Shown: positions 25,575 to 34,752 of the stretch, in pieces
How positions within the stretch are numbered: position 1 is the first letter of the stretch
Layout: the number at the start of each line of letters is the position of its first letter
Origin: JAGNGI01 sp035448825
GTDB taxonomy: Bacteria; Fidelibacterota; UBA2242
Assembly: GCA_035448825.1 (NCBI GenBank)
Contig: DAOTJS010000010.1
Location: forward strand, 1 to 64,000
Length of the DNA stretch: 64,000 bases
Reading direction: 5' to 3'
Notes under the pieces: model-generated
Databases searched by the model: none
The model's input: the letters and a program-made list of their open reading frames with translations, nothing else
Told to the model about the DNA's origin: nothing
Program-made: the position numbers and the translations under genes

Positions 25575-26822
25575 ATGCCCAAACGCGTGGTAGTGACCGG
25601 ATTGGGCGTCATTTCCCCGGTAGGAAATGATGTCCAATCTTTCTGGTCGAATTTATTGAATGGCGTCAGCGGCGTTGATTACATTAAGTCTTTCGATGCC
25701 AGCGGCTATTCTACTCAGATCGCCGCAGAGGTGCGCGATTTTGATCCCCTCCAGCATTTTACTCAAAAAGATCTCAATCGCATGGATCGCGTTACGCAAT
25801 TTGGCTCGGCAGCCGCCAAGCAGGCGGTCAACGACTCGGGATTGCTCCAATCCGGTTTTAATGCCGAACGAGTAGGTGTGATTGTCGGTTCAGGTATCGG
25901 TGGAATTAGCACCTTGGAAGCCCAGCATCAAGTCCTAATGACGAAAGGTGCTCGTATGGTCAGTCCGCTTTTTATCCCAATGATGATTTCGGATATAATT
26001 CCCGGACAGATTGCGATGGACTTCGGCTTCTGCGGACCAAACTATAGCGTGACTTCTGCCTGTGCTACCGGCTCGCACGCCATTGGTGTAGCTTATCAGC
26101 ACATTTGTAATGGAACTGCCGATGTAATGATAACTGGTGGCGCGGAAGCCAGTATTACCCCGCTGGCAATCGCCGGTTTTGCTAATATGAAAGCCCTATC
26201 ACGACGTAACGAAACGCCGCAGAAAGCCAGCCGCCCTTTCGATAGCAAGCGTGACGGCTTTGTAGTGGGAGAAGGAGCCGGCATAGTGGTTATCGAAGAA
26301 TTGGAACATGCCCTGAAGCGGAAAGCCAAAATTTACGCAGAAATAGTCGGTTTCGGGTTCTCCGCCGATGCCTATCACATAACCGCTCCTCATCCGGAAG
26401 GCAAGGGTGCGGTCATTTCTATGGAAAATGCTATCCGGATGTCCGGCCTACCGAAATCAGATTTCGGCTACATCAACGCCCACGGCACTTCCACCCCACT
26501 GAACGACCGCAATGAAACAATCGCCATTAAAACCGTCTTCGGCGAACAGGCTTATCGGATCAATATCAGTTCCACTAAATCAATGACTGGACACCTCTTA
26601 GGAGCGGCTGGCGGAATCGAATTCATCGCTCTGGTGTTGGCTCTTCAAAACCAGATTATACCACCAACTATAAATTATGAATTTCCCGACCCGGAGTGCG
26701 ATTTGAATTATACGCCTAACGTTGCTCAAAAAATAAGTCTGGTCGCCGGATTGAGTAACAATTTTGGTTTCGGGGGACATAATGCCGTCCTAGCCGCTAA
26801 AGTTTATAAGCCGGAAAATTGA
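25575..26822 (+). CDS. fabF: Beta-ketoacyl-ACP synthase II
   Basis: FabF elongates acyl-ACP by two carbons. The 415-residue protein has the Cys-His-His triad: C163 in TSACATGSHAIG, His in NAHGTSTPLND and His in SMTGHLLGAAG. A C-terminal NNFGFGGHNA completes the family signature. Its stop overlaps the rnc start by four bases. Confidence 0.97.
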   Translation: MPKRVVVTGLGVISPVGNDVQSFWSNLLNGVSGVDYIKSFDASGYSTQIAAEVRDFDPLQHFTQKDLNRMDRVTQFGSAAAKQAVNDSGLLQSGFNAERVGVIVGSGIGGISTLEAQHQVLMTKGARMVSPLFIPMMISDIIPGQIAMDFGFCGPNYSVTSACATGSHAIGVAYQHICNGTADVMITGGAEASITPLAIAGFANMKALSRRNETPQKASRPFDSKRDGFVVGEGAGIVVIEELEHALKRKAKIYAEIVGFGFSADAYHITAPHPEGKGAVISMENAIRMSGLPKSDFGYINAHGTSTPLNDRNETIAIKTVFGEQAYRINISSTKSMTGHLLGAAGGIEFIALVLALQNQIIPPTINYEFPDPECDLNYTPNVAQKISLVAGLSNNFGFGGHNAVLAAKVYKPEN

Positions 26823-27538
26823 AGTTATCTGCCAAAAACTGGTTCCGCAAGATTTCACCGCTCGAAGAGAAAATAGGATACGTCTTCCGCAATAAGGCTT
26901 TATTGGAACAGGCTCTGACTCATCGTTCCCGCTCGGTGAATGGTGAAAAATCCTACGAACGTTTGGAATTTCTCGGCGACGCAGTCCTGGCATTTATCGT
27001 AGCCGACATTCTATTTGAAAAATACCCCGAAAAAAGCGAAGGCGAACTGACTATGCTTCGCTCGGCTCTGGTCAATGGAAGTGCTCTGGCACACGTGGGT
27101 AGTAAATTGGGAATTAGTGAGGCGGCTATCGTTGAAAAAGGATTGAATCTCAAAAATCCGCCGACTCTACATAAATTGTTGGCCAGCATTGTCGAGTCCT
27201 TAATTGGTGCAATCTACCTCGACCGCGGATTGAACCCAGCCCGCAAGTTTGTTCAACGCTGGATCATACCTGCTATAACAGAGGAAAAAGTCGTCAATAA
27301 TTTTAATTACAAGGGTCAACTTTACGAATATTGCCAGAAAAATGGCCGCAAACTGCCAGTTTTTAAAGTACTAAGAGCCTCAGGACCGGATCACGCTAAG
27401 AAATATGAGGTAGTGGTCTATATCAACGGTCAAAAAATGGGATATGGTGTCGGTCGTCAGAAACGCAACGCCGAACAGAAAGCGGCCCACGAAGCCCTAC
27501 AAAAATTGATGCCTGAATATCCAGCGCCTGGAAAATAG
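26819..27538 (+). CDS. rnc: Ribonuclease III
   Basis: RNase III cleaves double-stranded RNA in rRNA processing and RNA decay. The 239-residue protein has the catalytic signature ERLEFLGDAVL at 47-57, a second acidic cluster at ESLIGAIYLD, and a C-terminal double-stranded RNA-binding domain (YNFKGQLYEYCQ-like start, ending GRQKRNAEQKAAHEAL). The start is TTG, overlapping the fabF stop. It closes the fab cluster. Confidence 0.96.
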   Translation: MKLSAKNWFRKISPLEEKIGYVFRNKALLEQALTHRSRSVNGEKSYERLEFLGDAVLAFIVADILFEKYPEKSEGELTMLRSALVNGSALAHVGSKLGISEAAIVEKGLNLKNPPTLHKLLASIVESLIGAIYLDRGLNPARKFVQRWIIPAITEEKVVNNFNYKGQLYEYCQKNGRKLPVFKVLRASGPDHAKKYEVVVYINGQKMGYGVGRQKRNAEQKAAHEALQKLMPEYPAPGK

Positions 27539-27793
27539 CTTTTAATAAATTCAGAATGTCATTTTGATAATCCGGTTTAATTTCGGAATATAATGGGCAT
27601 TTAAGTATCGGAGTAATACTTGGTTGATAGATAATTTGCCGAACTAATATTAAGGTTAAAAATCGTGATGGTTTTAGGAAATTCAATTGATACTGATAAT
27701 ATTCATTTCAATTAGTATTTCTACAAACCTTTTACTATTATTTGATAGCCTAAATAACTTAATAGCCGATAGCAAGATTAATACGAGGTAAAA

Positions 27794-29707
27794 ATGGGGA
27801 TTACACCGAAAATCGGGTCGCTAGATTGGGCGGTGGTGGTGATTTATTTCCTACTTATTTTTGGCATCGCGATTTACTATTATCGAAGAGCGGGTGAGAA
27901 TACCAGTGAATTTTTTCTCTCAGGTAGAAATTTACCGTGGTGGTTAGCCGGAACTGCGATGGTAGCGACGACCTTTGCGGCTGATACACCTTTGGCGGTT
28001 ACAGAGCTCGTTGCTAAAAATGGTATCGCCGGTAATTGGTTATGGTGGAATCTAGCAATCGGGGCAATGTTAACAGTCTTTTTCTTTGCGCGACTCTGGC
28101 GTCGAGCTGGCATTATGACCGATGTAGAATTTACCGAGATGCGTTATTCCGGCAAAGCAGCGGCGGTTTTGCGCGGATTCCGGGCGCTGTATTTAGGAAT
28201 TTTTATGAATACGATCGTTATGGGATGGGTGCACAAAGCTATGGAAAAAATATTCCATGTCGCGGTTCCTGGGATTGATCCATTTCTTTTGGTAGCAATC
28301 GTTGCGGGTATTATCGCCATTTACGCTTCACTTTCCGGTCTGCTTGGAACGGCTCGTACCGACAGTTTTCAGTTTTTATTCGCTATGACTGGTTGCATTA
28401 TACTGGCTGTCATCGTCATTCGATTACCACAGGTTGGTGGAGCTGTTAAAATGAAGGCTCAATTGGCGCCACAGGTTCTTGATTTCTTTCCCAAAGTGGG
28501 ACGAATTAGTGGGCCGGGAATTACCGGCGGGGTGCTATCTCTATCGTTAGGAGCTTTCATTGCCCATATCGGACTGCAGTGGTGGTCGTCCTGGTATCCG
28601 GGAGCTGAGCCGGGCGGTGGCGGTTATATTGCTCAGCGCATGATGTCCGCTAAAGATGAAAAGCACAGTCTCTTTGCAACTCTCTGGTTCACAATAGCGC
28701 ACTATACTTTGCGCCCCTGGCCCTGGATCATCGTGGCTCTTGCGGCCTTGGTAATTATGCCGCGGGCTTCAAGTACCGATCTACTCCGGCAGGAAAATCC
28801 TGTACTTTATAATCAGGTCGTTGAAGCCTATAAAAACCCGAATCTTATGAAATCCGATCCGATCGCCTCTACCCCGGAATTTCAAAATTTTTACGAAAAG
28901 TACGAAAATACAATCGATCCCGGAGTTATGTATCCTAAGATGATGTTGCGTTATTTACCGACTGGAATTCTCGGTCTATTGATTGCGACTTTTTTAGCCG
29001 CTTATATGTCAACTATTTCCTCACAGTTGAACTGGGGTACGTCGTACATTATCAACGATTTTTACCGGCGATTCATTCGTAAAAAGGCTAGTGAAAAGCA
29101 TTATGTCTTGGTCTCGCGGATTGCAATACTACTTATGATTATATTTTCATTGTTCGTCACTAAATATTTCCTTACCACTATTTCAGGAGCGTGGGAATTT
29201 ATTATCAATGCTAGTGCCGGAATGGGTGCGGTTCTCATCTTGCGCTGGTTTTGGTGGCGCATTAATGCCTGGTCGGAAATAGCGGCTATGATTGCGCCGC
29301 TAATTATTTACCCGATTGCGCGTTATAAATTCGGACTGCAATCACCAATCACGCTTTATCCAGTGGTTCTGGGGACTACAATTATTTGGCTACTGGTGAC
29401 TTTTTTAACCAAACCGGAAAAGGATGCTACTCTTACCACCTTCTATCGTAAAGTGCATCCCGGTGGTATCGGCTGGAAAAGAATTGTTGAACAAATACCA
29501 GATGTCAGGGGCGATAGCGGTTTTGGCCGAACTTTTATCTGCTGGATTTTGGGGGTTGTGCTGGTATATGCCAGCCTGTTTGGAATCGGGAAAATCATTT
29601 TTCACGAATATTTTATGGCAGGAGTGTACTTTATATTGGTTGGAATTAGTGTTTGGGTAATATACTATAACCTGAATAAAATGGGTTGGAAATCGCTAAA
29701 AGAATAG
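27794..29707 (+). CDS. Sodium:solute symporter family transporter
   Basis: The 637-residue inner-membrane protein belongs to the SSS (LeuT-fold) family. The N-terminal segment FFLSGRNLPWWLAGTAMVATTFAADTPLAV and the segment around GGGYIAQRMMSAKDEKHS are typical, with about 13-15 TM helices. A large soluble loop (residues ~320-390) lies between helices. Substrate cannot be assigned; related transporters move sugars, amino acids or carboxylates. It is transcribed alone, with 255 bases before it and 162 after, and no metabolic gene beside it to suggest the substrate. Confidence 0.88.
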   Translation: MGITPKIGSLDWAVVVIYFLLIFGIAIYYYRRAGENTSEFFLSGRNLPWWLAGTAMVATTFAADTPLAVTELVAKNGIAGNWLWWNLAIGAMLTVFFFARLWRRAGIMTDVEFTEMRYSGKAAAVLRGFRALYLGIFMNTIVMGWVHKAMEKIFHVAVPGIDPFLLVAIVAGIIAIYASLSGLLGTARTDSFQFLFAMTGCIILAVIVIRLPQVGGAVKMKAQLAPQVLDFFPKVGRISGPGITGGVLSLSLGAFIAHIGLQWWSSWYPGAEPGGGGYIAQRMMSAKDEKHSLFATLWFTIAHYTLRPWPWIIVALAALVIMPRASSTDLLRQENPVLYNQVVEAYKNPNLMKSDPIASTPEFQNFYEKYENTIDPGVMYPKMMLRYLPTGILGLLIATFLAAYMSTISSQLNWGTSYIINDFYRRFIRKKASEKHYVLVSRIAILLMIIFSLFVTKYFLTTISGAWEFIINASAGMGAVLILRWFWWRINAWSEIAAMIAPLIIYPIARYKFGLQSPITLYPVVLGTTIIWLLVTFLTKPEKDATLTTFYRKVHPGGIGWKRIVEQIPDVRGDSGFGRTFICWILGVVLVYASLFGIGKIIFHEYFMAGVYFILVGISVWVIYYNLNKMGWKSLKE

Positions 29708-29869
29708 GGAAACTTGGTTGGCATTTTTTTCTCCGAGAATTACTAATGTCCAGCAGAATCTTCAGTTAAATAGCTATATTTGCAAAAAATAGAATTGGGC
29801 TATAGTCACTTTATTAATTTCCCTTTATTAAATTTTACTTGAATTTCGGTACTTGCCAGGAAAAAAATC

Positions 29870-30145
29870 ATGAAGACTATTTTAGTTGAATCTAATCCGA
29901 GCAAAGATCGGCTCGAAGAACTTGGCGTCCGTAAATGGCCAATCTGGACTAAAGAAGTTTCCGAGTTTCCCTGGTTCTATGACGAGCAGGAAATTTGTTA
30001 CTTTTTGGAAGGCGAAATAGAGGTTACGCCTGAAAGTGGTCAACCGGTGAAAATCAAAAAAGGCGACCTGGTGACTTTCCCGCAAGGGTTGTCTTGCCGC
30101 TGGAAAGTGATTGAGCCCGTTCGCAAACATTATAAATTCGGTTAG
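29870..30145 (+). CDS. Cupin-domain protein (cupin_3 / DUF861 type)
   Basis: This 91-residue single-domain beta-barrel has the cupin_3 pattern: WPIWTKEVSEFPWFYDEQEICYFLEGEIEV, then IKKGDLVTFPQGLSCRWKV. Small cupins of this type bind metal or small ligands; no function is assigned. It ends ten bases before the B3/B4-domain gene, so the two are probably co-transcribed with the DUF6485 and nitroreductase genes that follow. Confidence 0.85.
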   Translation: MKTILVESNPSKDRLEELGVRKWPIWTKEVSEFPWFYDEQEICYFLEGEIEVTPESGQPVKIKKGDLVTFPQGLSCRWKVIEPVRKHYKFG

Positions 30146-30155
30146 GGAAAAGCGG

Positions 30156-30821
30156 ATGGTGAATATTCGGCTCGATCTACCCATCCGTCTCACTGCAATC
30201 ACGGTTGATCGGTTGAACGTAACGACTTCCGGAGAAGCCTTTCAAGAATTACAACGGTGCGCCGCCTTCTATCGTGAACAATATGGCGGTCGGGATATAG
30301 GTCAGGTGCCGGGTGTACAATATGCTCGCCAACTATTCCGTGAACTCGGTATCGAGCCAACCAGACACCGACCGGCTTCTGAAGCACTTCTGCGGCGCGC
30401 TTTGAAAAATTTACCTTTATATTCAATAAATAACTTGGTTGACGTCTGTAATTTTTGCGCGCTGGATTTTCTATTACCCAACGGTGTGTACGATTTACAA
30501 AAATTGGCAGGTAAGATCATTTTGCGTCGCGGAAAAACCGGGGAAGAATACCTCGGCCACACCGGTCAAGTAGTTCATCTCGAAGGGCGTTATACTCTGG
30601 TGGATGAACTTGGTCCATTTGGTTCGCCGATTACCGATTCGCTACGCGCCGCCGTCTGTCTGCAGACCACTCAGGCTTTGATTATAGTCTATGCGCCTTT
30701 GACCTATCCGGAGGCGAAACTCGCTGGTCAACTCGCGATGTTCAGCGAGCGTTTGGCAACTTATTGTCAGGCCGATGATATAGAGAAACTGATAATTAGT
30801 GGAAATAGTATAACGCATTAA
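30156..30821 (+). CDS. Stand-alone B3/B4 tRNA-binding-domain protein
   Basis: The 221-residue protein corresponds to the B3/B4 domain of the phenylalanyl-tRNA synthetase beta chain, where it edits mis-charged tRNA. Features are ARQLFRELGIEPTRHRPASEALLRRAL, YSINNLVDVCNFCAL and a late GPFGSPITDSLRAAV. Free-standing members exist in bacteria and may act on tRNA in trans or on amino-acid derivatives; the role is unproven. A longer frame starts at a TTG inside the cupin gene, but ATG at 30156 with AGGGA upstream is more likely. Confidence 0.82.
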   Translation: MVNIRLDLPIRLTAITVDRLNVTTSGEAFQELQRCAAFYREQYGGRDIGQVPGVQYARQLFRELGIEPTRHRPASEALLRRALKNLPLYSINNLVDVCNFCALDFLLPNGVYDLQKLAGKIILRRGKTGEEYLGHTGQVVHLEGRYTLVDELGPFGSPITDSLRAAVCLQTTQALIIVYAPLTYPEAKLAGQLAMFSERLATYCQADDIEKLIISGNSITH

Positions 30822-30842
30822 ATTTGAATATAGGAGAAAATT

Positions 30843-31046
30843 ATGGAATGTCATCAGTTACAGAATAAAAAGGATTGCAATTGTAGCTATGAACCTTGTA
30901 GCCGAAAAGGCACTTGTTGCGATTGTGTTCGCTATCATCTACAATCACGGGAACTGCCGGCTTGTTTCTTCCCCGATGATGTCGAACGCACTTATGATCG
31001 TTCTTTTGAAAAATTCGCCGAATTAGTTCAAAGAGGAAGAGTTTAG
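30843..31046 (+). CDS. Small cysteine-rich protein (DUF6485-like)
   Basis: The 67-residue protein has eight cysteines in its first 41 residues (positions 3, 12, 14, 19, 25, 26, 28 and 41), enough for two metal sites. It then has a short helical tail, DVERTYDRSFEKFAELV. The segment CSRKGTCCDCVRYH followed by ELPACFFP is characteristic of DUF6485 proteins. A TAGGAG site precedes the ATG. It lies 21 bases after the B3/B4 gene and 60 before the nitroreductase. Function is unknown. Confidence 0.8.
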   Translation: MECHQLQNKKDCNCSYEPCSRKGTCCDCVRYHLQSRELPACFFPDDVERTYDRSFEKFAELVQRGRV

Positions 31047-31106
31047 TCGGTAACAACGATGCGACGTCATTTTTACTGGTTGGAAATAATTTTTCTTGAG
31101 GTTTTG

Positions 31107-31724
31107 ATGTCAAACTTAAACAATTTCGCGGCTGAACAAGGAAACATATGGCAGCTTGCCAGACCGGACACAGTCGGTAAAGTCTCTATCGAGACGACTT
31201 TAAGCCAACGCCGTTCAGTGCGAGCATTCAAAAATGAGCCGTTATCAGAGAAGGAAATTTCCCAACTGCTGTATGCGGCGCAGGGAATCAGTGACTTTTC
31301 ACAGGGATTGCGGACAGCACCTTCGGCCGGTGCAACTTACCCACTGGAAATTTATCTCGTGACGGCGGAAGGGATTTTTCATTATTTACCGAAACGCCAT
31401 GCGATCGAATTGAAGAAAGCTGGCGATTATCGTGCTCGTTTAGCTGACGCCGCCTTAGGACAGAATTCTATTCGCACTGCTCCGGCAACCATCGTCTTTA
31501 GCGCGGTTTATGAGCGTACCACTCGCCGTTATCAGAAGCGTGGCGAGCGCTATGTCCATATCGAAGTTGGTCATGCCGCTCAAAATGTTCATCTACAGGC
31601 GGTGGCGCTCGGGCTTGCCTCTGTGCCGGTGGGAGCCTTTGATGACGAGACGATTGCCAAAGTCATCGGCGTTGAACGAAACGAGCAGGTACTCTATTTA
31701 GTGCCGGTTGGCCGAAAGCGCTGA
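31107..31724 (+). CDS. Nitroreductase / SagB-type dehydrogenase
   Basis: This 205-residue flavin oxidoreductase carries the SagB-like opening TTLSQRRSVRAFKNEPLSEKEISQLLYAAQGI, then RTAPSAGATYPLEIYLV and the late GHAAQNVHLQAVALGLASVPVGAF. Such enzymes use FMN with NAD(P)H. SagB proper oxidises azolines in peptide natural products, but no precursor peptide or cyclodehydratase gene is present here, so a general nitroreductase role is safer. The frame opens at 31059, but ATG at 31107 after TGAGG is preferred and fits the family. Confidence 0.88.
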   Translation: MSNLNNFAAEQGNIWQLARPDTVGKVSIETTLSQRRSVRAFKNEPLSEKEISQLLYAAQGISDFSQGLRTAPSAGATYPLEIYLVTAEGIFHYLPKRHAIELKKAGDYRARLADAALGQNSIRTAPATIVFSAVYERTTRRYQKRGERYVHIEVGHAAQNVHLQAVALGLASVPVGAFDDETIAKVIGVERNEQVLYLVPVGRKR

Positions 31725-31742
31725 TGAGGTTTATTACCCATT

Positions 31743-31765
31743 AACTGGAAAGTTTCCAGCCAGTT
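31743..31765. repeat. Small inverted repeat after the nitroreductase gene
   Basis: AACTGG (31743-31748) pairs with CCAGTT (31760-31765). An alternative hairpin CTGGAAA/TTTCCAG (745-751 with 753-759) overlaps it. There is no T-tract, so termination is doubtful. Confidence 0.3.
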
Positions 31766-31846
31766 ATAAGAAAACCGATGCCTTTGTGGGCTTAATTGGC
31801 TAAATTCTGTTTAATATTTTGGTGTTTAAAAATTGGAGTTTGAAGA

Positions 31847-33049
31847 ATGTTACGCAGTCAGGATTATATCAGAATCGAAGATCAGTATGGCGCTCATAAT
31901 TACCAGCCGTTGGATGTAGTTTTGACCCGCGGTCAGGGAATTTGGCTCGAGGATGTCGAAGGTAAAAAGTATATGGATTTTCTAGCGGCTTACTCAGCGG
32001 TCAATCAGGGGCATTGCCATCCGCGTCTGGTCAAAGTTATGCAGGAGCAATGTGCCCGCCTGACGCTGACTTCGCGCGCTTTTCGTAATGATCAATGGCC
32101 AATGCTAGCTAAGGAAATTTGTGAACTGACCGGATATGAAATGGTATTACCGATGAATTCCGGCGCGGAAGCGGTCGAAACAGCCATCAAAGCCGCCCGC
32201 AAATGGGGTTATTTTTACAAAGGCGTTGCCAAGAACAAAGCCGAAATCATCGTCTGCACGGGCAATTTCCACGGTCGCACCACGACAATTATTTCCTTCA
32301 GCACCGACGAACAATACAAAGACGGATTCGGTCCGCTAACCCCCGGTTTTGTAGCTATAGAATACGGTTCGATTGAAGACTTGAAAAAGGCAATTAATCC
32401 CAATACGGTTGCTTTTCTGGTCGAACCTATACAGGGTGAAAGCGGTGTTATCGTGCCACCGGAAGGCTGGTTAAAAGCCTGTGCCGAAATTTGTCGCGAA
32501 AATAAGGTTTTACTAATTGCCGATGAAATTCAAAGCGGACTGGGTCGCACCGGCAAGCTATTTGCCTGCGAACATGAAAATGTTCGCCCGGACGTAGTAA
32601 TTATCGGCAAAGCGCTTTCCGGCGGAATGTATCCGGTTTCAGCCGTAGTGGCTTCGCAGGAAATTCTAGGCGTTTTCAAGCCTGGCGATCACGGTTCGAC
32701 TTACGGCGGAAATCCTTTAGGCAGTGCCATTGCACGCGAAGCTCTGAAAATTATTATTGACGAGAAACTGCCCCAGAAATCAGCCGAATCCGGCGCTTAT
32801 TTAATGCAGAAATTGAATGAAATTAAAAGCCCTTATATCGAGAAAATTCGCGGCAAAGGTTTATGGGTTGGCATTGTTTTGAAGCAATCAGCCGGAGGCG
32901 CTCGCCGCTTCTGTGAGGCCTTGCAGGAGCACGGCATTCTGGCGAAAGAGACTCACGAAAATGTCATTCGCCTGGCACCGCCATTGAACATTACGCGAGA
33001 TGAACTCGACCAGGCGATTGCAATTCTGCGCGAGGTTTTGTCTCAATAG
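31847..33049 (+). CDS. rocD: Class III aminotransferase, ornithine aminotransferase-like
   Basis: This PLP enzyme of 400 residues matches ornithine--oxo-acid transaminase: YGAHNYQPLDVVLTRGQGIW at the start, AAYSAVNQGHCHPRLV, the PLP-contacting LLIADEIQSGLGRTGK and the Schiff-base lysine in IIGKALSGGMYPVSAV. Ornithine aminotransferase yields glutamate semialdehyde from ornithine. Acetylornithine or related aminotransferases cannot be fully excluded, but the N-terminal QYGAHNY pattern favours RocD. It stands 57 bases before pepD. Confidence 0.88.
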   Translation: MLRSQDYIRIEDQYGAHNYQPLDVVLTRGQGIWLEDVEGKKYMDFLAAYSAVNQGHCHPRLVKVMQEQCARLTLTSRAFRNDQWPMLAKEICELTGYEMVLPMNSGAEAVETAIKAARKWGYFYKGVAKNKAEIIVCTGNFHGRTTTIISFSTDEQYKDGFGPLTPGFVAIEYGSIEDLKKAINPNTVAFLVEPIQGESGVIVPPEGWLKACAEICRENKVLLIADEIQSGLGRTGKLFACEHENVRPDVVIIGKALSGGMYPVSAVVASQEILGVFKPGDHGSTYGGNPLGSAIAREALKIIIDEKLPQKSAESGAYLMQKLNEIKSPYIEKIRGKGLWVGIVLKQSAGGARRFCEALQEHGILAKETHENVIRLAPPLNITRDELDQAIAILREVLSQ

Positions 33050-33105
33050 AAGCCGATCGAATTTTTTTAAAATTCATAAGAGCTAAAAAAGAAAAGGAGG
33101 TTTAT

Positions 33106-34563
33106 TTGAAAGAAGCAGTCGCAGGATTAAAACCAGCCAGTCTATGGCGTTATTTTTCCGAGATTAGCCAGATTCCGCGCGAATCCAGGCATGAGGAGGC
33201 AGTAGTTGCCTGGCTCGAATCGGTTGCCAAAAAATTGAATCTTCCCTATCGCAAAGACGAAGTCGGCAACATTGTTATTTCTAAGCCGGCCTCTCCCGGC
33301 TATGAAAATCGCACTCCGGTAGTCATTCAGGGGCATGTTGATATGGTTTGTGAGAAGAACAGCGGCACCGTCCACGATTTCCGCAAAGACCCAATCGAAT
33401 TGATTCGCGACGGCGAATATATTAGGGCGAATGGTACAACGCTTGGCGCCGATAATGGCATTGGTGTAGCGGCCGCTCTGGCGGTTCTCGAGGATAAAAC
33501 TTTGGCACATCCGCCGCTGGAAGCTCTTTTTACCATTGACGAGGAAACCGGCTTAACCGGTGCGAACTCTATAAAACCTGGTTTTATCAATGGAAAAATT
33601 CTGCTGAATTGTGATTCGGAAGAAGATGGCGCATTATATGTCGGTTGTGCCGGCGGAAAACAAACCGACCTATTTTTCGATATTGAATGGGAAAAAGCAC
33701 CTCAAGAAATGGCTAATGTTGCTCTAAAAATTTCCGGCCTGAAAGGTGGTCACTCCGGACTGGACATTGATCAAGGGCGCGCCAATGCCATCAAGCAATT
33801 GAACCGCATAGTTTGGAAAGCCGCCGAGAAATATGACTTTCAGCTTTATTACCTGGAAGGCGGCAGTAAACATAATGCCATCCCGCGCGAAGCCACCTAT
33901 CAGTTACTAATAAAACCGGCTGATTTAGCTAATTTCCAGACTGATATTGCCAGGTTTGAAGATATGCTAAACAACGAGTACAAAGAAGTCGAACGCGGTA
34001 TCAAATTGGCAGTTGAAAATTTGCAAGAATACCCAAAGTTGGTTTTTACAAAGGAATTCCAAGCACGCGTATTAAACTGCCTTTATGCCATTCCACACGG
34101 CGTCAAACGAATGAGTCCCACAATCAAGGGCTTGGTGCAAACCTCGACCAATGCCGCTATCGTCAGTACCAATGATAAGCAGATCAGAGTTCTTACCAGT
34201 CAGAGAAGTTCGGTTGCTTCCGAGATCCAAGGTATCGCCGATAAAGTCAAAGCTTGTGGTCTTTTAGCCGACGCCAAAGTAGTTCAAAGCGGGGAATATC
34301 CCTCATGGACTCCTAACATGGATTCGAAAATTCTGGCGTTAATGAAAGAGGTTTATGCCGATCTTTTTGGTGTTGAACCACACGTCAAGGCGATTCACGC
34401 CGGTCTGGAATGCGGCATTATTGGTGCTACTTCACCCGGTATGGATATGATCTCATTTGGGCCAACCATTCAGGGTGCCCATTCCCCGGATGAACGCGTC
34501 GAAATCAAAACTGTCGAGAAATTCTGGCAGCTATTAGTCGAAACCTTGAAGAGAATCGAATAA
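33106..34563 (+). CDS. pepD: Aminoacyl-histidine dipeptidase (M20C)
   Basis: The 485-residue cytosolic zinc peptidase hydrolyses dipeptides with broad specificity. The metal and catalytic motifs of M20C are complete: QGHVDMVCEKN, LGADNGIG, DEETGLTGA, HAGLECGIIG and GAHSPDERVEI. The dimerisation lid domain occupies the central part. The start codon is TTG, four bases after a strong AGGAGGTT site. A clean intrinsic terminator follows directly. Confidence 0.96.
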   Translation: MKEAVAGLKPASLWRYFSEISQIPRESRHEEAVVAWLESVAKKLNLPYRKDEVGNIVISKPASPGYENRTPVVIQGHVDMVCEKNSGTVHDFRKDPIELIRDGEYIRANGTTLGADNGIGVAAALAVLEDKTLAHPPLEALFTIDEETGLTGANSIKPGFINGKILLNCDSEEDGALYVGCAGGKQTDLFFDIEWEKAPQEMANVALKISGLKGGHSGLDIDQGRANAIKQLNRIVWKAAEKYDFQLYYLEGGSKHNAIPREATYQLLIKPADLANFQTDIARFEDMLNNEYKEVERGIKLAVENLQEYPKLVFTKEFQARVLNCLYAIPHGVKRMSPTIKGLVQTSTNAAIVSTNDKQIRVLTSQRSSVASEIQGIADKVKACGLLADAKVVQSGEYPSWTPNMDSKILALMKEVYADLFGVEPHVKAIHAGLECGIIGATSPGMDMISFGPTIQGAHSPDERVEIKTVEKFWQLLVETLKRIE

Positions 34564-34566
34564 AAA

Positions 34567-34594
34567 GTAGGGGCTCAAGATTTTGAGCCCCTAC
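34567..34594 (+). terminator. Intrinsic terminator of pepD
   Basis: A perfect 12-bp stem, GTAGGGGCTCAA (34567-34578) with TTGAGCCCCTAC (34583-34594), has a four-base GATT loop and is followed by AATTTTTA. It begins three bases after the pepD stop codon. Confidence 0.88.
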
Positions 34595-34601
34595 AATTTT
34601 T

Positions 34602-34652
34602 ATCCCATGGTTGAGAATACATTGACACTGTCAATGTATTCCATTTTGGGAT
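34602..34652. repeat. Long interrupted palindrome between pepD and uppP
   Basis: GAATACATTGAC (34615-34626) is the exact reverse complement of GTCAATGTATTC (34630-34641) with a three-base centre. It is flanked by ATCCCA (34602-34607) and TGGGAT (34647-34652), which also pair. It lies eight bases after the pepD terminator and 111 bases before uppP. An operator for a dimeric regulator or a cruciform/RNA hairpin are both possible. Confidence 0.6.
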
Positions 34653-34752
34653 TGAACGAAAATTGGTTTAGCCAGGATTTTGTCATTAAGGAATGATAAA
34701 ACGGTATTGGTAAACCGGTCGGCTCGGAATAAATTACTGCACTTGGAGGTTT

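Noticed and set aside
27539..27793. Possible riboswitch upstream of the sodium:solute symporter
   Set aside because: No conserved aptamer core or strong nested hairpins were found; only a loose TTGATA-18-TATTAA pair was seen.
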